Of a DNA stretch of 37,498 nt, positions 24,066 to 31,598 are shown piece by piece. Where the stretch lies: positions 1-37,498 of the forward strand of contig PCYA01000006.1 of the NCBI GenBank assembly GCA_002762795.1. Reading direction: 5' to 3'. The translations under genes were made by a program, and so were the position numbers. The notes under the pieces are model-generated. The model was not told the DNA's origin, made no database searches, and saw nothing but the letters and a program-made list of their open reading frames with translations. Numbering within the stretch: the stretch's first letter is position 1; every line of letters starts with the position of its first letter. This DNA is from Candidatus Woesearchaeota archaeon CG10_big_fil_rev_8_21_14_0_10_37_12 (lineage in GTDB: Archaea; Nanobdellota; Nanobdellia; Woesearchaeales; ARS49).

Positions 24066-24271
24066 TTTACTTTGTACTCTCCTAATGCCTCAATGGCTTT
24101 GACAACTTCCTCTTTTGATTTATTTGTTTCACACTCAATTGTTCCTTTTTGAGCAGACTCATCAATTACTACTTTGATATTTGTTGCACCAAGATCTTCA
24201 AGTTCACCTTCTATTAACATCTTACAACTCTTACAATGCACGCCGCTTATGTTTAATTTTATATGAGTCAT
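24062..24271 (-). CDS. HMA-domain copper chaperone
   Basis: A 69-residue free HMA domain, likely delivering Cu(I) to CopA. The metal loop is SGVHCKSCKML (about residues 9-19), followed by the ferredoxin-like fold pattern LEDLGATNIKVVIDES and VVKAIEALGEYKV. It sits immediately after the cupredoxin stop and overlaps the COG1361-like gene by ATGA. Confidence 0.9.
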   Translation of the reverse strand: MTHIKLNISGVHCKSCKMLIEGELEDLGATNIKVVIDESAQKGTIECETNKSKEEVVKAIEALGEYKVK

Positions 24272-24676
24272 TCATACCACCTCGAACTTTCCAATTCCCA
24301 TTTTCATTGAACAAAAAATATCAAACTCTCCTGTTTTTGTTGGCGTGAATTCAATAATATTATCTGAATTGCTCACTAATTTTCTTACACCAAACTCAGG
24401 AATAACTACATCACGCAAACAACCTTGAACTGAACTCATATCAACAACCATTCGCACACGAATATCTTTATTCAGCGTTGATGGTGCAAGCACATAGCCG
24501 TAATTTTGAACTGATAAAATGACTTCCTGCACATCCCCTGAGTAAATGCTTGTTTGAGGCATTAGTTCTGTCGTATTCGTCTGTATTCCAACATACACAA
24601 AAAAAGCAAGAACGATAATTACGCCTGCTATCAATAATCCTTTATTTTGTCTGTTAGTTTTTTTATTTATAGTCAT
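24272..24676 (-). CDS. Membrane-anchored cupredoxin-like protein
   Basis: 134 residues with an N-terminal membrane anchor (KGLLIAGVIIVLAFFVYVGI) and one Greek-key cupredoxin domain facing outside. QGCLRDVVIPEFGVRKLV and IIEFTPTKTGEFDIFCSMKMGIGKFEVV match the Cupredoxin_1 type, in which Cys and Met (C in GCLRD, CSMKM near the end) replace the classic His ligands. Start at 24676 overlaps the upstream stop as ATGA. Probably receives or sequesters extracytoplasmic copper. Confidence 0.88.
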   Translation of the reverse strand: MTINKKTNRQNKGLLIAGVIIVLAFFVYVGIQTNTTELMPQTSIYSGDVQEVILSVQNYGYVLAPSTLNKDIRVRMVVDMSSVQGCLRDVVIPEFGVRKLVSNSDNIIEFTPTKTGEFDIFCSMKMGIGKFEVV

Positions 24677-25596
24677 ATAAATCCCACTCCCAACGATTTT
24701 GGCGCGTACAAAATGATTGCAAACAAAACTCCAGTCACAATAACACATACTGAAGCAAACGTAGCAAAATCAATCTTCACTTTTTTTACTTCCTTGTTCT
24801 CAACAACTTCCTCAAAAAGCATATACGATAAACCAAACAAAATGATTATGTTGATAAGAATGAACACGGGCATGAACAAAAGAATATGATCAAATAACAT
24901 CATAACAGAAATCATCGCACCCATTGTGCCGCCCATCACACCAGCCATCATACCTTCCATGATACCCATCACTCCACAACACTTTCCTGCAAATGCTCCT
25001 ACGGCAACTCCCAAAATCATTCCAACAAGCGCCCCTGTAAAGAATCCATTTGTTGCACCAATAACTGCGCCCAACATCATCCCTGTTTGCATGCCAAAGG
25101 TCATACCAACCATCATACCAACCATGCACGTAATCTTTGCTTTGTATGAAGAGAAATGCCACAATGCTGCGGTAAGCGCAACAACGCTAATGTCCAAATA
25201 TAATATCCACCAGCCATACACTGAAATAAAATTTGGAATATTTTTGAGAAATGCAAAGTATGCAGTTACTTGCAAAAGAACAAGCAATAAAAATGTTGCA
25301 AACGCATACGAAATGCCTTTAAGTTCTAATTCATATTTAGTTTTATTCGCTTTTAAATCTTTTAATCTTTCTTTAATTGTTTTTCTTTCAAACGGACGAA
25401 CATCTGCTCTGAAACCAAGATCTTTAATTGTTTGCACAAGCACTTCAGGCTTTACCAATGATTCATCATACGTTATATCTGCAGAATCATCATGCACTTT
25501 CAATGATTCTATGCCCTGCACTGCTTTAAATTTTCTTTCAATCAATTTAACGCAACTCTCACATTCAATTTCCGGAACGTAAATTTTGACTTTCAT
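24673..25596 (-). CDS. HMA domain fused to Met/Gly-rich multi-helix membrane protein
   Basis: 307 residues. An HMA domain (PEIECESCVKLIERKF, about residues 7-22) is followed by about seven membrane segments. The centre is unusually rich in Met and Gly: CMVGMMVGMTFGMQTGMM, then GAVIGATNGFFTGALVGM, KCCGVMGIMEGMMAGVMG and MGAMISVMML, so Met side chains line several helices. This pattern, plus an internal Cys-Cys, suggests Cu(I) conduction or storage in the membrane. Similar sequences occur, uncharacterised as far as I know, beside copper genes in Firmicutes. Start at 25596 overlaps the ArsR stop as ATGA. Confidence 0.85.
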   Translation of the reverse strand: MKVKIYVPEIECESCVKLIERKFKAVQGIESLKVHDDSADITYDESLVKPEVLVQTIKDLGFRADVRPFERKTIKERLKDLKANKTKYELELKGISYAFATFLLLVLLQVTAYFAFLKNIPNFISVYGWWILYLDISVVALTAALWHFSSYKAKITCMVGMMVGMTFGMQTGMMLGAVIGATNGFFTGALVGMILGVAVGAFAGKCCGVMGIMEGMMAGVMGGTMGAMISVMMLFDHILLFMPVFILINIIILFGLSYMLFEEVVENKEVKKVKIDFATFASVCVIVTGVLFAIILYAPKSLGVGFI

Positions 25597-25916
25597 GCCA
25601 TATCCCTCCAGCGAATACATTTACACTTGCACTTTTGTTTATGATATTTATCAACGTGCTCATCAATAATTTTCAAAAGCGGAATCATTAATTTTGGTTC
25701 AAGAGCATATTCTCTTGTTTTGCCTTTAACTTTACCAACCACAAAACCATGTTCTTTAAGCGTGCGCAAACCATGACTCACTCTGCTTTGCTCATAACCA
25801 AGTTTTGTGCATAAATCAGAAACAGTAAGCGGACCTTTACTCAGTAAATTTATGATATTCAACCTACAATTATCAGCCAAAACAATGAAAAAACTTTTGT
25901 ATGCGTGACAAATCAT
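25593..25916 (-). CDS. ArsR-family repressor of the copper operon
   Basis: A 107-residue winged helix: LADNCRLNIINLLSKGPLTVSDLCTKLGYEQSRVSHGLRTLKEHGFVVGK is the ArsR core. The C-terminus ends in a Cys cluster, KCKCKCIRW, preceded by DEHVDKYHK, a plausible Cu(I) sensor site. It is the first gene of the operon, and its TATA box lies about 25 bases before the ATG at 25916, making the mRNA leaderless. It is related to the ArsR at 12.0 kb. Confidence 0.9.
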   Translation of the reverse strand: MICHAYKSFFIVLADNCRLNIINLLSKGPLTVSDLCTKLGYEQSRVSHGLRTLKEHGFVVGKVKGKTREYALEPKLMIPLLKIIDEHVDKYHKQKCKCKCIRWRDMA

Positions 25917-25946
25917 ATGAAATAGAAATCATGCGCTATTTATAAG
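25910..25946 (-). promoter_or_regulatory. Promoter and possible operator of copper operon
   Basis: CTTATAAATAG (minus strand, 25936-25946) is centred 25 bases before the ArsR ATG. Two copies of AAATCAT (plus strand, 25910-25916 and 25926-25932), 16 bases apart, and a CATATG at the start codon could be repressor contact sites. Confidence 0.45.
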
Positions 25947-26026
25947 ATTTGTGAATTTGTAGTAAGGAAAAGAAACGTCAATTATTCGCATTCTGGAAAA
26001 GCAAAGCAAGAAAAACGCCGAAGCAG

Positions 26027-26038
26027 AAAAACAAAAAA
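26027..26038 (-). terminator. Poly-U terminator after tRNA-Asp
   Basis: On the minus strand, TTTTTTGTTTTT follows the tRNA 3' end by about 30 bases, typical of archaeal U-run termination. Confidence 0.35.
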
Positions 26039-26068
26039 TGTTTTTCTTTTCGTCATTAACTTCGTAAA

Positions 26069-26173
26069 CGCCGAAGCCGGGATTTGAACCCGGGTCGAAA
26101 GCGAACTGCTTACCTTTGCAATGCTCAGATAGTCGACAGGCTTCCGTGCTAGACCAGGCTACACTACTTCGGC
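26069..26173 (-). tRNA. tRNA-Asp (GUC) with 30-nt intron
   Basis: Acceptor stem GCCGAAG/CTTCGGC with discriminator G73 (the Asp identity base). D stem GTGT/GCAC, anticodon stem GAAGC/GCTTT, T arm CCGGG-TTCAAAT-CCCGG. The anticodon GTC is at plus-strand 26135-26137. An intron of 30 bases (26104-26133) sits between positions 37 and 38. CTGT in the anticodon loop pairs with GCAG near the intron end, leaving 3-base bulges CG|A and TT|C, a bulge-helix-bulge site for the archaeal splicing endonuclease. CCA is not encoded. Confidence 0.92.
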
Positions 26174-26207
26174 ATACACTTTGAGAGAAATGAACCATTT
26201 AAAAATC

Positions 26208-26624
26208 TTACGTGTCGGTTTCTACATAGATATCAATTATTCTACGCGATAAACGTCTTGCGCTTCCTTTTGGAACAGATGGTGCGCCCTCCAAGATCTG
26301 TCTGAGCTCTCCATCAACATCAGCCTCAAAAACAATACCTTCACTCATAGTTACAGACCGAACAAGATACCCTCTGCCTCCACGAACAAGCTCTACACCC
26401 ATTGATGTTCCCCTCGAATCATTTTTCAAGCCATACGCTACTGATAATTCTCTTCCTTCACCATCTCTTATCATCTCAGAATATACCGTACAACCAACAT
26501 CGCTTGCTGTGCCGGCAATACGCTCAAACGCTCGCATTCTTGCTTCATCAACAGGGTTTACAAGTATTCGTTTATTTCCATCAATTTTCAAAAAATAAGG
26601 CTCAGTCACTCTAGTTCCATACAT
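26208..26624 (-). CDS. Hypothetical protein, Arg-rich
   Basis: 138 residues, no recognised domain, no signal or membrane segment. It contains alternating hydrophobic/charged strands (LSVAYGLKNDSRGTSMGVELVRGGRGYLVRSVTM) that look like a small beta-rich fold. Arg clearly outnumbers Lys (about 17 to 4), unlike the Lys-rich neighbours. GGTGAG lies a few bases before the ATG. It follows a run of repeat DNA upstream and a tRNA gene downstream. Confidence 0.6.
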   Translation of the reverse strand: MYGTRVTEPYFLKIDGNKRILVNPVDEARMRAFERIAGTASDVGCTVYSEMIRDGEGRELSVAYGLKNDSRGTSMGVELVRGGRGYLVRSVTMSEGIVFEADVDGELRQILEGAPSVPKGSARRLSRRIIDIYVETDT

Positions 26625-26706
26625 TTTTCACTCACCAAAAAAGTTAACAAAAAAGTTGCTTTAAAAAACTTTGCATTAATCTACATTAAAAAGCTACGAA
26701 CTTTTT

Positions 26707-26893
26707 TTAGGCAACTTTGAATTAGTCAGTTTTTTAGTGAATGGCGTGAACGCCCTATGATCTTTGTCGTCGATATTCAAAGTTGGCTTAGGGAACGCTA
26801 AAAAATTTGTCTTACAAATTTTTGGCGCACCAAAAAGCTTTGCTTTTTTAGTGCTTTGACTCAATTAAGATAGTTTTTCAAAGTTCCCTTTAC
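26707..26893 (-). repeat. Copy B of dispersed MITE-like repeat, ~187 bp
   Basis: Read on the minus strand it begins TAAAGGGAACTTTGAA and ends TTCAAAGTTGCCTAAAA: imperfect terminal inverted repeats sharing AGGSAACTTTGAA. Inside are two hairpins (AAAAGC-AA-GCTTTT and AAAATTTGT-AAG-ACAAATTTT), then TTCCCTAAGCCAACTTTGAAT and CGCCATTCACTAAAAAACTG. Copy A at 12.4 kb matches throughout except that the hairpin block is missing. No coding capacity. It fills most of the 277-base gap between the 138-residue gene and rlmN. Confidence 0.75.
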
Positions 26894-26901
26894 GAAAAAA
26901 A

Positions 26902-27717
26902 CTACTTCACAGCCAACATCCCACATGCAGCCTGCGTATCAACGCCTTTTGTTGTGCGAATAATTGTTTTGTACCCTGCATTTATGAGAATTTGCTTGAA
27001 TTCTTCTGCTGTTGCCAACGAAGGACGTTCATACCCAATGCCTGCAACAGAATTATAAGGAATAATATTAACCATCACATTTGGAAGAATCTGCAAAACA
27101 GTTGCAAGCTCTTCTGCACACTTTTGAGAGTCATTAACTCCCTTAATTAACACATATTCAATCATTACTGGCAAATTGTTCTTCACAGGAAACTCTTTGC
27201 ACGCATCCAATAATTCTCTAATTGGAAAACGCTGATTAATCGGAACTAATTTAGAGCGTAATTCATCATTCGGGGCATGCAATGAAAGAGCTAAACAGCA
27301 CTGTGTATCTTTTGCCAATTGTTTTATTTTATCAGGCAAGCCAACAGTAGAAACAGTAATTTTTTTCCAGCTAATTTCTCTTTTTCTAAATTCATTCACT
27401 GCATCAACAACATTATCATAATTATGCAAAGGCTCGCCCATGCCCATAAACACAATGTTTGTGATTGGTCTATCACAAACAGACTGCAATAAATTGAACT
27501 GGCCAACAATTTCCTCTTTCGTTAGATTTCTTGAAAAACCCATCAGTCCAGTTGCGCAAAAACTACACTTCATTGCGCAGCCAACCTGCGAAGAAATGCA
27601 AATGCAAACAGTTCTTTTATGAAAAATAAGAACAGCCTCAATTTTCTTTTTATCATCTAACTCTATTAGAAATTTACGAGTGCCGTCACTTGATTTTGTT
27701 TCAGAGGAGATTTGCAT
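26902..27717 (-). CDS. rlmN: Radical SAM RlmN-like RNA methyltransferase, N-domain missing
   Basis: Installs 2-methyladenosine in 23S rRNA and some tRNAs in bacteria. The radical SAM cluster motif is CAMKCSFCATG (about residues 47-57); FMGMGEPLHNYDNV, LALSLHAPND and IEYVLIKGVND are diagnostic. The C-terminal ACGML holds the second methylated/catalytic Cys. At 271 residues it begins where E. coli RlmN is already at its SEDGT strand, so the N-terminal accessory domain of roughly 80-100 residues is absent. No further in-frame homology was seen upstream, where the repeat lies. Confidence 0.88.
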   Translation of the reverse strand: MQISSETKSSDGTRKFLIELDDKKKIEAVLIFHKRTVCICISSQVGCAMKCSFCATGLMGFSRNLTKEEIVGQFNLLQSVCDRPITNIVFMGMGEPLHNYDNVVDAVNEFRKREISWKKITVSTVGLPDKIKQLAKDTQCCLALSLHAPNDELRSKLVPINQRFPIRELLDACKEFPVKNNLPVMIEYVLIKGVNDSQKCAEELATVLQILPNVMVNIIPYNSVAGIGYERPSLATAEEFKQILINAGYKTIIRTTKGVDTQAACGMLAVK

Positions 27718-27826
27718 GAAAAAATAACCAATTTAGGGTTTTAAGAATGTTTTGAAATACTTTCTGTTAGCACAAGTAATTGCTTTGAACGCAAGATTTA
27801 AGAACTAAACCCGAACAAATAGCCAC

Positions 27827-28798
27827 ATGGCACTAACCACATTCCTTGAAAAAGTTATCCTCAAAGGATTCTTCAAAATAGAATTATCTGGAAACGAAAG
27901 AGCCATCGCACTTGAATCGATAAGAGATAAATATGCCAAATCAATACGACGATCGATTATTGTAAGCTTGCTAATCCTGCCAACCATATTTTTCTTAGAC
28001 ACAGAATTGCTTGCGCTCGTGTTAATACCAATAACAATGGTTTCTGGAACAGCATGGTTTGCAATCTCTCTAGCAAATATAAAAAAGAAATTTGAAAGCT
28101 TTGGCTTAGAACTCACAACAAACATGTTCACAAGTTTTGTGTCATCATTATCACTTCTTGCAATACTTGCAATTTATTCTCTAAATAATGACTTATTTTC
28201 TCCAATATCAAATCTTAGAACTTATTCTCCACTAATTCCAATAATTGCAGGAATTCTCGGATCAATAGCAATGCTCAAAATAATTTACGATTTATTCATC
28301 GGAGCACTCAAATACGACATCAACGACAGCATGCTATCCGGACAACATGAGGCAGCAGAAAAATTCTACAAAAGATCATTATCTTCCTTGCACTTTGCAG
28401 CAGAAAACCTAAGATCAGGAAAAGGACTACAAGTAGCAAACTACTATATCGGCGTATCATTTGACGAAGTCTTTGGATTCATCAAAAGAAAAAGCGGCGA
28501 AATAAACGGCATAGACAATTTAATAAAAAAAGCACACGAACTTAGAGACAACCCAAACATGACACAAAAGAATGCAGACGCGATAAGCATAGAACTGCTG
28601 GAAAACTTCATTAAAAAATGCAAAAACGTACAAGGAAATGCAAAGAAAAACTATGATGCGATAACCCGAGAAATACACGCGCTAAAAACAAAAATAAACG
28701 AAGACCAATCAATGATAGATACACGTTTTGCAATGATTTTTGAAGAAATGGCAGACTTACTTGAGAATCAAGGCGAAAGTTTATTCAGAAAGAAATAA
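27827..28798 (+). CDS. Hypothetical membrane protein with helical cytoplasmic domain
   Basis: 323 residues. About four membrane helices occupy residues 43-160 (SIIVSLLILPTIFFL; LLALVLIPITMVSGTAWFAISLA; FVSSLSLLAILAIY; LIPIIAGILGSIAMLKIIYDLFIG). They are followed by about 160 residues of charged helices (GQHEAAEKFYKRSLSSLHFAAENLRSG and onward) that look like TPR-type or coiled-coil segments. No family recognised. Confidence 0.6.
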   Translation: MALTTFLEKVILKGFFKIELSGNERAIALESIRDKYAKSIRRSIIVSLLILPTIFFLDTELLALVLIPITMVSGTAWFAISLANIKKKFESFGLELTTNMFTSFVSSLSLLAILAIYSLNNDLFSPISNLRTYSPLIPIIAGILGSIAMLKIIYDLFIGALKYDINDSMLSGQHEAAEKFYKRSLSSLHFAAENLRSGKGLQVANYYIGVSFDEVFGFIKRKSGEINGIDNLIKKAHELRDNPNMTQKNADAISIELLENFIKKCKNVQGNAKKNYDAITREIHALKTKINEDQSMIDTRFAMIFEEMADLLENQGESLFRKK

Positions 28799-28920
28799 AA
28801 TCACAGTCTTATGAAAATCATCCTAATATTAAAATATTATTTTGTGCAAAGAAGCACGCTGGCTGTCAGATTGTCTGCTTTAACCCTTGCAAAAATACAG
28901 AATGATTTTGGAGTGCATAT

Positions 28921-29349
28921 ATGAGCTTTGGTGAAGATATTGCTAGAAATCTTGAAACGATTAGAGAGGAGAGAGAACGACGTTATGTTGCAGCACATCT
29001 GTTGCTTGACGTTTTAGGAACAAAATATAAAGAAAGCGGCGTTGTTTGCGAAGTTGAAATACATAAGGGGCACGACGTTCACGCATTCTATCGACTTTCA
29101 GAAAGAGCTGAACGAGTTATTCATGTGCAAGCATACCCTGGATTGAGTACAGACTCTGAACTCCTCATCGCAACACAAATACTCAGCCATGGACGCATGA
29201 TGTCCCTAAGAGCAGCAGGAAAATGCTCAATTGGAAACGAACATGATGCAGTCATCAAAAACCAAAGACAGACAAGTAATATGCGCGTTCCGTATGCTGT
29301 TGAAGAACTGGAAACAAAACTTGCAGAGATTTATGGATTACACACCTGA
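28921..29349 (+). CDS. Hypothetical protein
   Basis: 142 residues, soluble, alpha/beta in appearance (RYVAAHLLLDVLGTKY; VVCEVEIHKGHDVHAFYRLSERAERVIHVQAYPG). Like the 26.2-kb gene it is rich in Arg relative to the Lys-rich neighbours. GGAG lies about 8 bases before the ATG. No motif identifies a function. Confidence 0.6.
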   Translation: MSFGEDIARNLETIREERERRYVAAHLLLDVLGTKYKESGVVCEVEIHKGHDVHAFYRLSERAERVIHVQAYPGLSTDSELLIATQILSHGRMMSLRAAGKCSIGNEHDAVIKNQRQTSNMRVPYAVEELETKLAEIYGLHT

Positions 29350-29367
29350 TGTTATATTTTTAACATT

Positions 29368-30462
29368 CTAAAATCTAACAAACTTCAACTTTGGAACAAT
29401 TTTTCTTGCCTGTTCAACTTTTTTATTAAAATCCTGCATAAAGTTAACAATCAAATCACTGCAGGACTGCTTATCCTCTTTGCACAACAACTTTCCAGCC
29501 TTGCATCTTTGATACACGCTATCTAAATCTTTATCATCCTCAATTAAATGCTGCTTATACAATTCAAACACAATGCACTTCTCAGGCTCGCCACCAATAC
29601 GCTTTTGTTCTTCAATAGTTTCCCTGCCACCTGTTTTTGTTGCTTTCATTTTCTTTCTCAATAACGATTCATCTTCTGGCAATTCAACCATTGAAGACGG
29701 TTTTGACTTAGACATTTTCAAACCACCGTCGAGACTTGGTGTAAATTTATGATACATAGACGCAAGCGGCGCAAACCCATATTTTTCTTTTGTGCGTGCA
29801 ATAACATCTCTTGTCAAACGAATATGCGGATCCTGATCAACACCAACAGGAATAATGCCTGGCATTTTCTCTTCCAACTGCGGATACAACATATCACCCA
29901 TCTGTGCAAGCGAAGAAGCAATTCTTGAAGGATCAGCATTCCCATATACTGCTTTAAATTCATTTAATGTAACATGTTTAGAAAAATCATAACTCAAACG
30001 CATAACATCAATATTTTCAGACTGAAAATAAAAAACCGTTTTCTTAGGATCAAGACCTAACGCAATATATGCAGGAATGTGAAACTCCAATGCCCTCCTT
30101 CTGCTTTCCTCCAAAGAAACACCTCTTGCAGCAGATGCTTCCAAGTCAGCAACAAGCATGTACGTCTTTGCGCCATGCTCCTGAAAATAACGCAAATTAG
30201 AAACACCAATAGAATTACCAAAATGAATCCTATCTGCAGAAGGAACAATTCCTGTCAACGCATAAAATGGCTTTTTGTTCTTAATGCAATCAGCAATAAC
30301 CTTAAAATCCCTGCCTGCAAAAACAGTACCCCTGCGCATAACCTTATTTGGATTAGGAAACATATTAGAATCAAACGCTTCCAAACCAAACTGATTGATT
30401 ATCTTATTATAATCCTCAACTAACACAGAACCCCACGGATCAATCACCCTTTTTTCTGCCAT
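29368..30462 (-). CDS. trpS: Tryptophanyl-tRNA synthetase, archaeal type
   Basis: Charges tRNA-Trp. A class I synthetase of 364 residues. The HIGH-like motif is SADRIHFGNSIG (about residues 54-65), preceded by FYALTGIVP; GVDQDPHIRLTRDVI and LDGGLKMSKSKPSS (KMSKS) follow. The N-terminal IDPWGSVLVEDYNKIINQFG is typical of archaeal/eukaryal TrpRS. Start MAEKRVIDPWG at 30462 is chosen over a longer frame because the upstream residues do not fit the family and a TTTAAA box lies about 25-30 bases upstream. Confidence 0.95.
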   Translation of the reverse strand: MAEKRVIDPWGSVLVEDYNKIINQFGLEAFDSNMFPNPNKVMRRGTVFAGRDFKVIADCIKNKKPFYALTGIVPSADRIHFGNSIGVSNLRYFQEHGAKTYMLVADLEASAARGVSLEESRRRALEFHIPAYIALGLDPKKTVFYFQSENIDVMRLSYDFSKHVTLNEFKAVYGNADPSRIASSLAQMGDMLYPQLEEKMPGIIPVGVDQDPHIRLTRDVIARTKEKYGFAPLASMYHKFTPSLDGGLKMSKSKPSSMVELPEDESLLRKKMKATKTGGRETIEEQKRIGGEPEKCIVFELYKQHLIEDDKDLDSVYQRCKAGKLLCKEDKQSCSDLIVNFMQDFNKKVEQARKIVPKLKFVRF

Positions 30463-30515
30463 GAACAAACCCTGCCAATAACACGTTTTAAACCTTTCGG
30501 CAAACTTGCGCCAGC

Positions 30516-31202
30516 TCAATCCCATTTATCTACAAAAATTTTTTTCTCTTCCTGACCTAAATCAATCAACTTTTCCTTGACATCATCAACAAACGCATCC
30601 GGACCACAAACGTATGCTTGCTGTTCTTGTTCATAATATTTGTTCAAAAAAACAGGAACTCGTTTGTGTTCATGAGCTAAATCAGAACAAGAATCATATG
30701 TAAAAGTCAACACCAATTTAAAATTTCCATCATTCTCAAACTCATCAAGTTTATCAGCATAAATAACATCTGCTTCTGTTTTCACACTATAGATTAACGT
30801 GATTTTCTTTTTTTCATCCAATGCTTGCTTAATCATTGGCATAAATGGGGCAATGCCTGTACCGCCGGCAATAAACAAATATTTTTCAGCAGGCTTTAAC
30901 CAAAACAAGCCAAACGGACCATCAATTATAACTTCAGAACCAACAGACAAATCCTGCAAGTGTGCACTTAATGCTTTTCCTCTTGCGACACAAAGTTCAA
31001 TGAAAGGCTCATCAGTAAAAGAAGCTATGCTGAATGCTCTTCTCAAAGGTCTGCTTGTTCCATTCTCATGAAAATCAGCACAACACACACCAATCCATTG
31101 ACCGGGAAGAAAATTGAAATTATCTGGCTTTGAAAGCCTAACACGTTTTACATTCGGTGTTTCCTGGATTGATTCTACTATTTTGACTTGATGCTTTTTC
31201 AT
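30516..31202 (-). CDS. FAD/NAD(P)H-binding oxidoreductase (FNR family)
   Basis: A 228-residue ferredoxin reductase-like protein. RPLRRAFSIAS (RxxS-type FAD motif, about residues 45-55) and LPGQW form the flavin domain. YLFIAGGTGIAPFMPMIKQA (about 100-119) is the NAD(P) pyrophosphate motif. YVCGPDAFVDDVKEKL (about 194-209) is the conserved C-terminal strand. It lacks its own iron-sulfur domain. It could transfer electrons between NAD(P)H and a ferredoxin such as the one at 35.1 kb, or act as a flavin reductase. It precedes trpS by about 50 bases. Confidence 0.85.
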   Translation of the reverse strand: MKKHQVKIVESIQETPNVKRVRLSKPDNFNFLPGQWIGVCCADFHENGTSRPLRRAFSIASFTDEPFIELCVARGKALSAHLQDLSVGSEVIIDGPFGLFWLKPAEKYLFIAGGTGIAPFMPMIKQALDEKKKITLIYSVKTEADVIYADKLDEFENDGNFKLVLTFTYDSCSDLAHEHKRVPVFLNKYYEQEQQAYVCGPDAFVDDVKEKLIDLGQEEKKIFVDKWD

Positions 31203-31273
31203 AGTTTATACGTGCAAATTTCAGTTTATAGAAGTTTTGGTTTTGAAACAACACAGAAAAATAATTTGAACAA

Positions 31274-31596
31274 GCATGTCAAGAACCACTGGTGATCGCA
31301 CTGCGGTGCTCAACACCAGTGGCATGACTGTTCAGAAAGTCATAAAATAATATAGTCTAGTGGTTCTTGATCATGCTCGGAATGCCACTCGCTCCAGTAA
31401 ACCACTCGTGAAAAAACACGAGTGGCATTCCGACATGTGAAAATATTGTTTCAATATCAAGAGCGTGTTAAATGATTCTCAAGAAAGCTCCTTTTGCTAA
31501 TTATCTACGAAGTGGAACTGGAATGACTCGATTACCTGTCTCCAGTTCTTTTCTCATAATAGTATTAAGCTATGAAATTTACTGCAGTTAACACGC
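31274..31596. other. Palindrome-packed spacer between gdhA end and oxidoreductase start
   Basis: Of the 396 bases without a gene, nearly all between 31274 and 31596 lie in inverted repeats. (1) 31274-31290 with 31359-31376, about 17 bp, containing the competing hairpin CCACTGGTG/CACCAGTGG (31286-31294/31314-31322). (2) 31372-31391 with 31419-31437, about 19 bp with one bulge, competing with CCACTCGTG-A6-CACGAGTGG (31402-31425). (3) GCGTGTTAA/TTAACACGC (31463-31471/31588-31596), enclosing GAACTGGA/TCCAGTTC (31515-31522/31541-31548). Units 1 and 2 share GCATG-TC ends. No ORF. Could be tandem palindromic repeat elements or a structured RNA. Confidence 0.6.
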
Positions 31597-31598
31597 AT

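Noticed and set aside
24926-25582. 218-residue plus-strand ORF rich in Pro and Ile
   Set aside because: Antisense of the Met/Gly-rich membrane gene; its regular PxxIP pattern is the complement of repeated Met and Gly codons.
25929-26198. 89-residue minus-strand ORF
   Set aside because: It runs straight through the intron-containing tRNA-Asp gene in the same direction; the translation has no protein-like character.
31274-31437. Possible tRNA-like or rho-independent terminator pair
   Set aside because: No acceptor or T-arm sequences and no U-run directly after the stems; the competing hairpins do not fit a simple terminator.
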